The notes: a model not told the origin generated them from the sequence alone. A stretch of 64,000 bases of DNA from Thalassospira lucentensis (GCF_032921865.1 NZ_CP136684.1:974501-1038500), one strand, 5' to 3'. Positions 52,623 through 62,356 are shown, counted from the first letter of the stretch. A program made the numbers and translations.

Positions 52623-53651
52623 TTACATGCTCAGCGGAGCAAGGTTCAGCGCAGCATTGCGAACTGCTTCACGCTCGCTCGCATCCATCGGGATGAGACC
52701 ACGGTCAGCAAGGTAACCTTCGTCACCAAATGCTTTGTCGGAGGTGAATTCGGTCAGATATTCTTTGATACCCGGAATGGTACCAACATGGGCGTTCTTG
52801 ACATAGAAGTACAGCGAACGCGAAACCGGGTAATCACCAGCCGAGATGGCTTCGAAGGTCGGCTCGACACCGGCAATCAGGGAACCCTGAAGTTTGTCGC
52901 CGTTCTGATCAAGGAACGAGAAGCCGAAGATGCCAAGCGCATCATGGTTTGCTTCGAGTTTCTGAACGATCAGGTTGTCGTTTTCACCGGCTTCAACATA
53001 GGCACCGTCTTCACGAACGCCTTTGCAAACTGCACCGTGCTGATCTTTATTGTCTTTGATTGCCTTGATGGCTTCGAAGGAGTCACAGGCTTCTTCAAGT
53101 ACCAGCTCAGTGAAGGCATCACGGGTACCGGAGGTCGGAGGCGGGCCGAGAACTTCGATTTTAACGTCCGGCAGGCTCGGGTCGATTTCGGCCCAGGTGC
53201 TGTACGGGTTATCGATCAGCGACTTGCCGTCTTTCGAAGGAACGGTTTTGGCCAGCGCCAGGAAGATCTGTTCTTTGGTCAGGTCAAGACGCGGAGCATC
53301 TTTGGAGTTCGACAGAACGATACCATCGTAGCCAACTTTGACTTCGGTGATTTCGTTGATGCCGTTTTTGGCACAGGTTTCAACTTCGGACTTCTTGATG
53401 CGACGCGAAGCATTGGTGATGTCCGGGTGCTGTTCGCCAACACCGGCGCAGAACAGCTTAAGACCACCGCCGGAACCGGTCGATTCAATAACCGGGGTCT
53501 TGAACGAGGTGGTTTTACCGAATTCTTCAGCAACCGCAGTTGCGAACGGGAATACGGTGGACGAACCAACGATACGAATCTGGTCGCGTGCCTGGGCCGC
53601 GCCAACAAAGGCAACGCTCATCAGCGCCGCAACAGCAAGAGTCTTCTTCAT
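52623..53651 (-). CDS. pstS: Phosphate-binding protein PstS
   Basis: 342 residues. Signal peptide KKTLAVAALMSVAFVGAAQA, then the phosphate-binding domain with IVGSSTVFPF, STGSGGG and TSGTRDAFTE, the phosphate-ligating loops. Captures periplasmic phosphate for PstCAB. A GGGGA ribosome site precedes the ATG; a candidate Pho box lies 80-110 bp upstream. Confidence 0.96.
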   Translation of the reverse strand: MKKTLAVAALMSVAFVGAAQARDQIRIVGSSTVFPFATAVAEEFGKTTSFKTPVIESTGSGGGLKLFCAGVGEQHPDITNASRRIKKSEVETCAKNGINEITEVKVGYDGIVLSNSKDAPRLDLTKEQIFLALAKTVPSKDGKSLIDNPYSTWAEIDPSLPDVKIEVLGPPPTSGTRDAFTELVLEEACDSFEAIKAIKDNKDQHGAVCKGVREDGAYVEAGENDNLIVQKLEANHDALGIFGFSFLDQNGDKLQGSLIAGVEPTFEAISAGDYPVSRSLYFYVKNAHVGTIPGIKEYLTEFTSDKAFGDEGYLADRGLIPMDASEREAVRNAALNLAPLSM

Positions 53652-53730
53652 GGTAAATTCCCCATTGATTGTTCCAAACCGGAACGGTGCAACGATCTGC
53701 GAGGCGGACTCTAACGCCGGGTGCTTACGG

Positions 53731-53763
53731 TATTGCGTCAGTTTTGTTAACGTTATGTGACAA
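53731..53763 (-). promoter_or_regulatory. Candidate Pho box upstream of pstS
   Basis: On the minus strand three consecutive 11-bp units read TTGTCACATAA, CGTTAACAAAA and CTGACGCAATA: 7-bp blocks related to CTGTCAT separated by A-rich tetrads, the Pho-box layout. It ends about 80 bp before the pstS ATG. Confidence 0.5.
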
Positions 53764-54077
53764 CGTATCAGAGATGCAAACGACCTTCTGAAAACCTTTA
53801 TTTCTCAATGATTTTTTCAAAATAGCGCCTGTGAATAATCAAAGCCGGAACCGGCAATTCCAGGGCTGCATTGTTCGATTTTGACGGACTTGGTTACAAA
53901 AACTGTAACATTGCCCAAACACAGCACTGGAAATTCTTGAGACTGTCGTTCAAACATACCCGAGATACTTTCTGCTTCCCCGACTTTACAAAGCGGGCCG
54001 AAAACACGAAGCTTGTTCATAAGATATCAATCCGTTGGGGACAAAGTAGCGCAGAACCGCGCAAAAGGGAGACGATA
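53764..54077. promoter_or_regulatory. Intergenic region with promoter for the small gene at 54078
   Basis: TTGACG (53881-53886), 17 bp and TGTAAC (53904-53909) form a plausible plus-strand promoter. The palindrome GTTACA-AAAAC-TGTAAC (53893-53909) overlaps its -10 box. This implies a leader of about 160 bases. No gene seen in the gap. Confidence 0.45.
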
Positions 54078-54368
54078 ATGAGCACTTCGCTCGACGAGAT
54101 TCAGGAACTGATCCAGAAACTTTCCGGCGAGTTGGGCGACATGTCCGAAGCCGCATCACGCCATATTGATGACCTGCATGTCGCGGTCAACAACATTGCG
54201 TCTCATGTCCTTGCCATGGAAGCCGTCATTGCCGTGATGGCAACAAAGGTCGATGTCAGCGAAGCCGAAGTGCAAAACTGGATTCGCGAAAAAACCGCTG
54301 CCTTCGCCGAAGACAGCAGCGAAGGTTCTGCCGCCGAAGGCATCGCCACCAGCCTGCTTGCGAAATAA
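54078..54368 (+). CDS. Small helical protein of unknown function
   Basis: 96 residues, no signal or membrane segment. Two long amphipathic helices (LDEIQELIQKLSGELGDM; VAVNNIASHVLAMEAVIAVM), probably forming a coiled coil, then an acidic Ser/Glu-rich tail (EDSSEGSAAEG). AGGGAGA just before the ATG is a good ribosome site. Not recognised; divergent from pstS. Confidence 0.75.
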   Translation: MSTSLDEIQELIQKLSGELGDMSEAASRHIDDLHVAVNNIASHVLAMEAVIAVMATKVDVSEAEVQNWIREKTAAFAEDSSEGSAAEGIATSLLAK

Positions 54369-54403
54369 GCGGCTTTACAACGCATCCGTCCATCAGCTTG
54401 CAC

Positions 54404-54437
54404 AAAAGCCCGCCGACATTACGTCGTGCGGGCTTTT
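54404..54437. terminator. Bidirectional terminator
   Basis: Stem AAAAGCCCGC / GCGGGCTTTT with additional inner GAC/GTC pairing; ends the small gene and the convergent pyc-glcDEF operon. Confidence 0.92.
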
Positions 54438-54459
54438 GCTTTAAAACTCCAACCGCCAG

Positions 54460-55779
54460 CTAGGCGGTCCTTTCCGTATAATAAGGCAAAAGCTTTTCCG
54501 GGACCGGTCCGCCCATTGCCCAGTCAAGCAATTGAACCGTATGCACAACCTTTAACGCATTGGTTTCAAGCTGCACCATGCAGCCGATATTGCCGGTCGC
54601 GACAAGGTCCGGTGCCGTGTTTCTGATATTGCCAAGTTTGCGTTCACGCAATTTACCCGCGATTTCCGGCTGCAGCAGGTTATAAACCCCCGCCGACCCG
54701 CAGCATAAATGTCCCTCGGCAATTTCAAGCACCTCGTACCCGGCCTTTTTCAGAAGGTCGCGGGGCTCACGAATGATCTTCTGACCATGCTGCATCGAAC
54801 ATGCCGAATGATAAGCCACCCGTGCCCCGCCATGGGTCGCACCGGCAAAACGATCCACCGGGACATCAATTCCTGCCAGATATTCGGTCACGTCACAGGC
54901 AAGTTCCGAAATTCTGGCGGCTTTTGCCGCGTAATCCCGGTCGTTCCGTAACATATGCCCGTAATCCTTGACCGTTGTGCCACATCCCGATGCCGTGATG
55001 ACAATCGCATCGAGCCCCTCGCCCGAAAGTTCCCCGGTCCAGGCATCAATATTGGCTTTGGCCTGCTGCTGGGATTGCGCTTCCTTGCCCATATGATGGA
55101 CAAGTGACCCGCAACAACCAGCCCCTTTGGCCACCACAATCTCGATGCCAAGGCGTGTCAGCAAACGCACGGTTGCTTCGTTGATCTCGGTCTCAAGCAC
55201 CTGCTGCGCGCAACCGGTCAGGATGGCGACCCGGCCTTTACGTTGACCAATGGCCGGGATCACCTGCGGCTTATCAACCCAGCTTGGCGGCGGCATATGC
55301 CGTGCCCCCATCTTCACCATGCCCTTCAACCGCCCGGGTAAAAGGCCCGCGAATGGCGATGCCAGCTTCGCCCCGATCAGCGAAAGTCTGAACAGTGTAG
55401 GGTTGGGCACAACAATCGATAGAATCCGGCGCAACCATTTATCGGCAAATGGCCTGTCATAGGTTTCTTCGATATGGGCGCGCGCATTATCGATCAGATG
55501 CATGTAATCAACACCCGACGGACATGTCGTCGTGCACGACAGGCATGACAGGCACCGGTCCAGATGCTTCACCACCTTATCGGTCGCCGGTTTATCGTTT
55601 TCCAGCATGTCCTTGATCAGGTAAATGCGCCCGCGCGGGCTATCGAGTTCATCGCCCAGCGTGACAAAAGTCGGGCATGTCGCGGTACAGAACCCGCAAT
55701 GCACGCATTTCCGCAGGATCTGTTCACTTTCGGCGATTGCCGGATGGGCAAGCTGGGCGGGGGTAAAGTTCGTTTGCAT
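54460..55779 (-). CDS. glcF: Glycolate oxidase iron-sulfur subunit (or D-lactate oxidase counterpart)
   Basis: 439 residues. Two 4Fe-4S ferredoxin motifs near the N-terminus (CVHCGFCTATCP, CLSCLSCTTTCP) and two CCG-type Cys-rich domains (GAGCCGSLVHHMG; EGHLCCGSAGVYN). Passes electrons from the flavin subunits to quinone. The start shares one base with the glcE stop (TAATG). Confidence 0.94.
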   Translation of the reverse strand: MQTNFTPAQLAHPAIAESEQILRKCVHCGFCTATCPTFVTLGDELDSPRGRIYLIKDMLENDKPATDKVVKHLDRCLSCLSCTTTCPSGVDYMHLIDNARAHIEETYDRPFADKWLRRILSIVVPNPTLFRLSLIGAKLASPFAGLLPGRLKGMVKMGARHMPPPSWVDKPQVIPAIGQRKGRVAILTGCAQQVLETEINEATVRLLTRLGIEIVVAKGAGCCGSLVHHMGKEAQSQQQAKANIDAWTGELSGEGLDAIVITASGCGTTVKDYGHMLRNDRDYAAKAARISELACDVTEYLAGIDVPVDRFAGATHGGARVAYHSACSMQHGQKIIREPRDLLKKAGYEVLEIAEGHLCCGSAGVYNLLQPEIAGKLRERKLGNIRNTAPDLVATGNIGCMVQLETNALKVVHTVQLLDWAMGGPVPEKLLPYYTERTA

Positions 55780-57020
55780 TACGCATCCCCCTGCTTGGTA
55801 AGCATTTGGCCAATACGCCCTGGATTAAGGATGCCTTCAGGGTCAAAATTTTCGCGAATCCTGGCATTGATACGGGCCAAAGCCGCGTCCTCGGCATGGA
55901 ACACCGACATCTGATTTCGGATATCTTCTGGCGCACGGACCAAAACCGCCCGCGCATCGTAGGACACGGCAATGTCGCGCACTTTGTCGGCCATCGCATC
56001 ACGCCCCGCCAGTTGCAGCCAGATTTGCGCTCCGGCCCAATCCATCATGACCTTTCCACCGGTTTCCGCCGCCAGCTTCGAGGCAATCGCCCCACCCGAT
56101 GCCGGTGCTGCGGAAACACGCCATAAAATTCCCGCACCACCGGCAAACGGCGCCACATCGGCGACCGACCGCCAGAACACATGACTGTTGGTGCTATGAA
56201 GTTCCTCGCTTGTGCCGATATCGGCCAGAAGCTTGCGCAATGCCTCGCACCGCCAGGCAACCGAGGGAGCCGGTCCCTCAAGGCGCAGCGCGACAATCCC
56301 GGCCCCGATGCCAGTTGCGATATCCACGCCAAGCATTCCAACCTGTTCCCGTGCGATCCATGCGGCGGCAGAAACTTCATTTTCGCTGCCCATGGCACGC
56401 GTCATCGCACGCCCGGCACTTTCTATATCGTCACAGGCGATCAGAACGGTTCGGGTTTTCTCGTCGCGCGGCATGACTTTCATGGTGATGGTATGCATCA
56501 CGCCAAGCGTGCCAAACGATCCCGCCATCAATTTTGAAAGATCAAAACCCGTCACATTCTTCATTACCCGCCCGCCGGATTTAAAATCCTCGGCCCGGCC
56601 GCTAATGGCTTCAAACCCCAAAAGATGATCGCGTGCGGCCCCAACCTTGATGCGGCGTGGACCTGACAAATTCGATGCAACCAACCCGCCAATCGTTCCG
56701 GCATGGTCCGTAACGCCATCGGCCAGCAATCCCGGAAAATTTCCGGGCTCAAAATGGAATTGCTGGTTTTTATCGCTCAGCAATGCGTGGATTTCTGCAA
56801 GAGACGTGCCCGCCCTTACCGACATCACCAGTTCTTCGGGCTCATAAAACATGATCCCGCTCAATTTCGACAGGTCCAGAACATGGTCGGCGGCAACAGA
56901 ATGTCCGTATGTTTTCTTGCTACCCGATCCGATGATTTCCAGCGGGGTTTTTGAACCAAGCGCCCAACTGATGGCCTCGCGCAATTGTTCGGGCGTGGCG
57001 GGGGATATGACTTCCGTCAT
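55779..57020 (-). CDS. glcE: Glycolate oxidase FAD-binding subunit
   Basis: 413 residues, PCMH-type FAD domain (LEIIGSGSKKTYG, FEPGNFPGLLADGVTDHAGTIGG) with the shortened C-terminal half typical of GlcE. Works with GlcD and GlcF as a membrane-associated complex oxidising glycolate to glyoxylate. It is 90 bp after glcD, with nothing recognisable between. Confidence 0.93.
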   Translation of the reverse strand: MTEVISPATPEQLREAISWALGSKTPLEIIGSGSKKTYGHSVAADHVLDLSKLSGIMFYEPEELVMSVRAGTSLAEIHALLSDKNQQFHFEPGNFPGLLADGVTDHAGTIGGLVASNLSGPRRIKVGAARDHLLGFEAISGRAEDFKSGGRVMKNVTGFDLSKLMAGSFGTLGVMHTITMKVMPRDEKTRTVLIACDDIESAGRAMTRAMGSENEVSAAAWIAREQVGMLGVDIATGIGAGIVALRLEGPAPSVAWRCEALRKLLADIGTSEELHSTNSHVFWRSVADVAPFAGGAGILWRVSAAPASGGAIASKLAAETGGKVMMDWAGAQIWLQLAGRDAMADKVRDIAVSYDARAVLVRAPEDIRNQMSVFHAEDAALARINARIRENFDPEGILNPGRIGQMLTKQGDA

Positions 57021-57110
57021 GACGGTTTCTCTCTTCCTCTCCTGATCCTTGCCGACCGGTTGGTGGGAACCGATGGCAGGATTATTTTTATTCTCGTTTT
57101 TCGACCCGGC

Positions 57111-58604
57111 TCAGAAACGCGGAATATCCGGGAACTTGTCGGCGACTTCACGCGCATGCAGGGTTTTAAGTTCCCCGCAGCCATGCAAGGTCGGGAAAAC
57201 CTTGCCGGGATTCAGCAATTCGTCTTCGTCAAACGCCAGTTTCAGGCGTTCCTGATGTTTCATGTCATCTTCGGTAAACATTTCAGGCATCAGATCGCGT
57301 TTTTCGACGCCAATCCCGTGCTCGCCGGACAAAACCCCGCCGACCTCGACACATAGTTTCAGGATATCGGCACCGAATGCTTCGGCCCGTTCCAGTTCGC
57401 CGGGCTGATTGGCATCAAACATGATCAGCGGATGCAGATTGCCGTCGCCTGCATGAAAAACATTGGCAACCCGCAACCCGTGGCGTTGCGACAAAACCTG
57501 CATGCCGGTCAGGACTTCGGCCAGACGTCGGCGCGGAATGGTGCCATCCATACAGATATAATCGGGTGAAATACGGCCAATCGCCGGAAAGGCATTCTTG
57601 CGTCCCGACCAGAACAGCAGTCTTTCATCCTCGCTTTCGGAAATACGCGAATAAACCGCACCGCATTCCCTGGCAATCGCACCGACACGTTCAATCAGAT
57701 AATCGACCTCGACCTTTGGTCCATCGAGTTCAACAAGCAGCAACGCCTCGACATCAAGCGGATAACCCGCATGGACGAAATCCTCAGTCGCCTTGATGGC
57801 CGGGGCATCCATCATTTCAAGTCCGCCCGGGATGATCCCGTCGGCAATGATCCGGGCAACGCAATTGCCGCCTTCTTCGCTGCTGTTAAAGCCAAGCAGA
57901 AGCGCGCGCGCCGTTTCCGGCTTGCGCAGGATGCGTACCGTGACTTCGGTAACGATACCCAGCAACCCTTCGGACCCGGTAATAACCCCCAAAAGGTCAT
58001 AGCCCGACTGATCCGGCCCCTTGCCCCCGACACGAAGGATTTCACCTTCGATCGTGACCATTTCAACACCAAGGACATTATTGGTGGTCAGTCCGTATTT
58101 CAGGGAATGCACCCCGCCCGAGTTTTCGGCGATATTGCCACCAATCGAACAGGCAATTTGGCTGGACGGGTCCGGGGCGTAATAGAACCCCTTATGTTCG
58201 ACCGCACGCGTGATGCCAAGATTGGTCACACCGGGCTGCACAACGACGGCCCGGTTGTCCCAATCGATATCCAGAACGCGGTTGAATTTCATCATGCTGA
58301 TCGTGATAGCATCCGCCATCGGTAGCGCCCCGCCCGAAAGGCCGGTGCCCGCCCCACGGGGAACGACACGAATTTTATGGGTATGACAATATTTCAGGAT
58401 GGCCGCGACCTGCCCGGTATTTTCGGGCAGGACCACGATCATAGGAAGCTGGCGATAGGCCATCAACCCATCGCATTCATAGGGCCTGAGCTGATCTTCA
58501 TCGACGATAACCCCGCCTTCGTTCGGAACGATGTCCCGCATGGCGGCGATGATATCCTTGCGACGCGCAAGGGTCGATTGATCCGGCTCAGGCATCCTAA
58601 GCAT
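57111..58604 (-). CDS. glcD: Glycolate oxidase catalytic subunit GlcD
   Basis: 497 residues, full-length FAD_binding_4 / FAD-oxidase_C enzyme: VVPRGAGTGLSGGALP, GGNIAENSGGVHSLKYGLT, NVFHAGDGNLHPLI, GGVLSGEHGIGVEKRD. The family oxidises glycolate or D-lactate, which cannot be told apart by eye. The ATG at 58604 uses GGGAG that lies within the end of the pyc gene, so pyc and glcD are coupled. Confidence 0.92.
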   Translation of the reverse strand: MLRMPEPDQSTLARRKDIIAAMRDIVPNEGGVIVDEDQLRPYECDGLMAYRQLPMIVVLPENTGQVAAILKYCHTHKIRVVPRGAGTGLSGGALPMADAITISMMKFNRVLDIDWDNRAVVVQPGVTNLGITRAVEHKGFYYAPDPSSQIACSIGGNIAENSGGVHSLKYGLTTNNVLGVEMVTIEGEILRVGGKGPDQSGYDLLGVITGSEGLLGIVTEVTVRILRKPETARALLLGFNSSEEGGNCVARIIADGIIPGGLEMMDAPAIKATEDFVHAGYPLDVEALLLVELDGPKVEVDYLIERVGAIARECGAVYSRISESEDERLLFWSGRKNAFPAIGRISPDYICMDGTIPRRRLAEVLTGMQVLSQRHGLRVANVFHAGDGNLHPLIMFDANQPGELERAEAFGADILKLCVEVGGVLSGEHGIGVEKRDLMPEMFTEDDMKHQERLKLAFDEDELLNPGKVFPTLHGCGELKTLHAREVADKFPDIPRF

Positions 58605-58611
58605 GCGAAGT

Positions 58612-61600
58612 TTACTCCCTTAATTCGATCAGCAGATCCTTGCTGTCGACCTGTGTACCCGCGGGGGCATGGATGGTTGCCACGACCCCGTCCCTTTCCG
58701 CATGAACCGCGGTTTCCATTTTCATCGCTTCAAGCGAACACATCACATCCCCCGCCTTGACCTTCTGGCCTTCGGCAACATGGACCTCGACGACAAGACC
58801 TGGCATCGGGGCCGCGATATGAAGCTGGTTGCCATCCTCGGCCTTTGGTTTGACCTTGCCAGTCGCGGCCAATGTCTTGTCAGCAACCTTGACTGTTCGA
58901 GGCTGACCATTCAGTTCAAAGAACACGGTCCGATTGCCTTCCTCGTCCCCGCCTTCGGATGTTGCCAGATAGCGGATAACAAGCGTCTTGCCCTTTTCCA
59001 GATCGACGGAAATCTCGTCATTCTGGCTCATGCCATAGAAGAAGATCGGGGTCGGCAGGATCGAAACATCGGCATTGTGGCTGCGATGTTCGGCATAATC
59101 GAGGAACACCTTGGGATACATCACATAAGATGCGACCTCGGCATCACTGATGCTGCGATGGGTTTTCTTTTCGATTTCCTTGCGGGTTGCCTCAAAATCA
59201 ATCGGCGGCATGGATTTGCCCGGACGATCCGAAAGGGCTTCGGCCCCCTTAAGCACCTTGCGCTGAAGGGCTGGCGGGAAGCCGCCAACCGGCTGACCGA
59301 TTTCACCGCGGAAGAACGAAATGACGCTATCGGGGAATGCGATGTCCTTTTTCGGGTCCAGCACATCCTTTTCGGTAATGCCCGATGTCACCATCGTCAG
59401 CGCCATGTCACCCACAACCTTCGAGCTTGGCGTCACCTTGACGACATCACCAAACATCTTGTTGACCGCGGCATAGGCTTTGGACACTTCCGGCCAGCGT
59501 TCCTCGATGCCAAGCGACCGCGCCTGCTGACGCAGGTTGGTATATTGGCCGCCCGGCATTTCATGGACATAGACATCCGATGTGCCACTGCGGATATCGC
59601 TCTCAAATCCGGCATAATACCGCCGGACCTGCTCCCAATAGGTCGAAACTTCTTTAAGCGCCTCGGTATTCAGCCCCGGATCACGTGGCTGCCCGATATA
59701 GTTATTGGCAATCGAACCGAGGTTTGGCTGCGATGTCAGGCCCGACATCGAATCCATCGCGGCATCGACCGCATCCACCCCGGCATCAATCGCGGCAATC
59801 ACGGTGGCCGCCGAAATGCCGCTGGTATCGTGGGTATGGAAATGGATTGGGATATTGACCGTATCCTTCAACGCCTTGATCAGGGTCGTTGCCGCCGCCG
59901 GGCGCAGAACCCCTGCCATATCCTTAAGCCCCAGGATATGCGCGCCGGATGCCTCAAGCTCCCGGGCCATTTTGACATAGTAATCAAGGTTATATTTCGG
60001 GCGTTTCTCGTCAAAAATATCGCCCGTATAGCAAATGGTCGCTTCGCACAGCTTGTCGGTTTTCAGAACCGCATCCATGGCGACTTTCATGTTTTCGACC
60101 CAGTTCAGGGAATCGAAGACACGGAAAACATCCATGCCGTGTTCTGCCGCCTGCTTGACGAAATACTCGACCGCATTGTCGGGATAGTTGGTGTAACCAA
60201 CCGCATTCGACGCCCGCAAAAGCATCTGGGTCAGGATATTGGGAACGCGTTCGCGCAGCTTGACCAGACGATCCCACGGATCTTCTTTCAGGAACCGCAT
60301 AGCGACGTCAAATGTCGCCCCACCCCAGCATTCCAACGAAAACAGTTCCGGCAGCCCATGCGCATAATAAGGCGCGATTTCGAGCATATCGAAGGTCCGC
60401 ATCCGGGTGGCCAGCAGTGACTGATGGGCGTCACGCATGGTGGTATCGGTGATCAATACCCGTTTCTGATCCTTCATCCAGCGTGAAAAACCTTCGGCCC
60501 CCAACTGGTCAAGCTTCTGCTTGGTGCCCGGGCGGATTTCGCCCAAATCAATCGATTTCGGCATGACCGGCGCATGCAGGTTGGTCGGCACCACCCGGCC
60601 TTCGACTTCCGGATTGCCGTTCACCGTGACTTCACCGATGAAGCGCAGCAACCGGGTTGCACGGTCGCGGCGGCGCACAAACTTGAACAGTTCGGGCGTT
60701 TCATCAATGAACCGCGTGGTATATTCACCGGCCCGGAATTTCGGGTGATTGATCAGGTTTTCAAGGAACGCCAGGTTGGTCGCAACACCGCGGATACGGA
60801 ACTCGCGAAGGGCGCGGTCCATCCGGTCCACCGCTTCACGCGGGGTACTGCCCCATGCCGTAACCTTTTCCAGCATGCTGTCATAGAACGGTGTGATCAC
60901 CGCCCCGGAATAGGCCGTGCCGCCATCCAGACGGATGCCAAAACCATTGGCACCACGATAAACCTTGATGATCCCGTAATCCGGTACAAAGCTGTTTTCG
61001 GGGTTTTCGGTCGTGATGCGGCACTGAAGCGCATGATCACGCAGCTTGATCTTGTCCTGCCACGGAATGCCGGTTTCCGACGGGAAGCCGATCCGCCCCC
61101 CCTGCGCAACAAGGATTTGCGCCTTCACAAGGTCAAATCCGGTCACGCATTCCGTCACGGTATGTTCGACCTGAATGCGGGGATTGACCTCGATAAAGTA
61201 AAACTTGGATGTATCGACATCCATAAGGAATTCGACGGTACCCGCATTGACGTAATTTGCAGCCTTGCCCAGACGAAGCGCTGCTTCGCAAAGTTCTTTG
61301 CGCTGATCTTCGTTAAGGTAGGGGGCAGGTGCCCGCTCAACGACTTTCTGGTTGCGACGCTGAACCGAACAGTCACGTTCAAACAGATGCACCAGCGTGC
61401 CATGCGTATCGCCCAGAAGCTGGACTTCGACATGGCGGGCACGACGGATCAGCTTTTCGAAATAAACCTCGTCATTGCCAAATGCGGCTTCTGCTTCGCG
61501 CTTGGCGGCCAGAACCTGTTTGGAAAGGTCCTTGGAATTCTCGATGACGCGCATCCCGCGACCACCACCGCCCCAGCTGGCTTTCAGCATGATCGGATAA

Positions 61601-62079
61601 CCGACCTGATCAGCAATGCGGGCCACTTCATCCATATCATCGGGCAATGCGCCTGATGCTGGCATAACCGGCACACCCGCACTTTCCGCCAGATTGCGCG
61701 CGGCAACCTTGTTGCCCAGCGTGCGCATCACTTCAGAATCGGGACCAATGAATGTTATGCCAGCCTCGGCACAGGCATCAGCAAAATCGGGATTCTCGGA
61801 CAGGAACCCATAGCCCGGGTGAATGGCATCAACGCCAGCTTCACGGGCAACGCGCAGGATATCCTCGATATCAAGATAGGCGCGAATGGGTTTGTTGCCC
61901 TTGCCGACAGTGTAACTTTCGTCGGCCTTGAACCTGTGCAGGGCAAAACGGTCTTCGTCGGAAAAGATGGCAACTGTGCGAATGCCAAGCTCGTTGGCGG
62001 CACGCAGAACACGAATCGCGATTTCACCGCGGTTCGCGACCAGAAGTTTACGGATACGCTTTGGTGCAGAACGCGTCAT
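58612..62079 (-). CDS. pyc: Pyruvate carboxylase
   Basis: 1155 residues, single-chain form. Biotin carboxylase (about 10-460; KASWGGGGRGMRV, FIEVNPRIQVEH), carboxyltransferase (about 540-810; TTMRDAHQSLLATRMR, FHTHDTSG) and C-terminal biotinyl domain with EAMKMETA. Makes oxaloacetate from pyruvate, bicarbonate and ATP. Start 62079 (MTRSAPK) has GGAG upstream; the frame runs back to 62208 without likeness. Leads directly into glcDEF. Confidence 0.97.
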   Translation of the reverse strand: MTRSAPKRIRKLLVANRGEIAIRVLRAANELGIRTVAIFSDEDRFALHRFKADESYTVGKGNKPIRAYLDIEDILRVAREAGVDAIHPGYGFLSENPDFADACAEAGITFIGPDSEVMRTLGNKVAARNLAESAGVPVMPASGALPDDMDEVARIADQVGYPIMLKASWGGGGRGMRVIENSKDLSKQVLAAKREAEAAFGNDEVYFEKLIRRARHVEVQLLGDTHGTLVHLFERDCSVQRRNQKVVERAPAPYLNEDQRKELCEAALRLGKAANYVNAGTVEFLMDVDTSKFYFIEVNPRIQVEHTVTECVTGFDLVKAQILVAQGGRIGFPSETGIPWQDKIKLRDHALQCRITTENPENSFVPDYGIIKVYRGANGFGIRLDGGTAYSGAVITPFYDSMLEKVTAWGSTPREAVDRMDRALREFRIRGVATNLAFLENLINHPKFRAGEYTTRFIDETPELFKFVRRRDRATRLLRFIGEVTVNGNPEVEGRVVPTNLHAPVMPKSIDLGEIRPGTKQKLDQLGAEGFSRWMKDQKRVLITDTTMRDAHQSLLATRMRTFDMLEIAPYYAHGLPELFSLECWGGATFDVAMRFLKEDPWDRLVKLRERVPNILTQMLLRASNAVGYTNYPDNAVEYFVKQAAEHGMDVFRVFDSLNWVENMKVAMDAVLKTDKLCEATICYTGDIFDEKRPKYNLDYYVKMARELEASGAHILGLKDMAGVLRPAAATTLIKALKDTVNIPIHFHTHDTSGISAATVIAAIDAGVDAVDAAMDSMSGLTSQPNLGSIANNYIGQPRDPGLNTEALKEVSTYWEQVRRYYAGFESDIRSGTSDVYVHEMPGGQYTNLRQQARSLGIEERWPEVSKAYAAVNKMFGDVVKVTPSSKVVGDMALTMVTSGITEKDVLDPKKDIAFPDSVISFFRGEIGQPVGGFPPALQRKVLKGAEALSDRPGKSMPPIDFEATRKEIEKKTHRSISDAEVASYVMYPKVFLDYAEHRSHNADVSILPTPIFFYGMSQNDEISVDLEKGKTLVIRYLATSEGGDEEGNRTVFFELNGQPRTVKVADKTLAATGKVKPKAEDGNQLHIAAPMPGLVVEVHVAEGQKVKAGDVMCSLEAMKMETAVHAERDGVVATIHAPAGTQVDSKDLLIELRE

Positions 62080-62293
62080 GGACACCGGGCTCCTACCAGA
62101 TTTGTAGGGCAGGTGCGTCCCTGTGCGCCCCTGCCGAAAACCAAGAGAAACGCCACGATATGATCCCGGAATGCGTTGCGGTGCGGGATGCCTGCAACGC
62201 CATACCATCTGTGGCGATAAAGGATGTCTGTCACGTTAAAACGCGTGCAGTGCATCCAGGGTTCCTGGCGCCCGGTGGGCAGGCGACGTGTCT

Positions 62294-62323
62294 GATATAT
62301 GCGCAATGCGCTGCCTCTGTCAA
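62294..62323 (-). promoter_or_regulatory. Promoter of the pyc-glcDEF operon
   Basis: On the minus strand TTGACA (62318-62323), an 18-bp spacer and TATATC (62294-62299). A perfect -35 box with a good -10; the GntR-type palindrome ends 12 bp upstream. Confidence 0.6.
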
Positions 62324-62335
62324 AGCATGATCTTC

Positions 62336-62356
62336 GAAATTGGTAATACCAATTTC
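62336..62356. promoter_or_regulatory. PdhR/LldR/GlcC-type GntR operator
   Basis: A perfect palindrome with 10-bp arms GAAATTGGTA / TACCAATTTC around a single A. The core TTGGTAATACCAA fits the FadR-subfamily pattern TTGGT-N3-ACCAA bound by PdhR, LldR and GlcC in E. coli. It lies just upstream of the pyc -35 box, in the gap shared with the kinase gene. The regulator gene is not in the window. Confidence 0.75.

Noticed and set aside
53817-54020. 67-codon minus-strand frame between pstS and the small gene
   Set aside because: No ribosome site or recognisable sequence, and it spans the predicted promoter on the other strand.
58669-60420. 583-codon plus-strand frame opposite pyruvate carboxylase
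   Set aside because: Long only because of codon bias of the real gene on the other strand.
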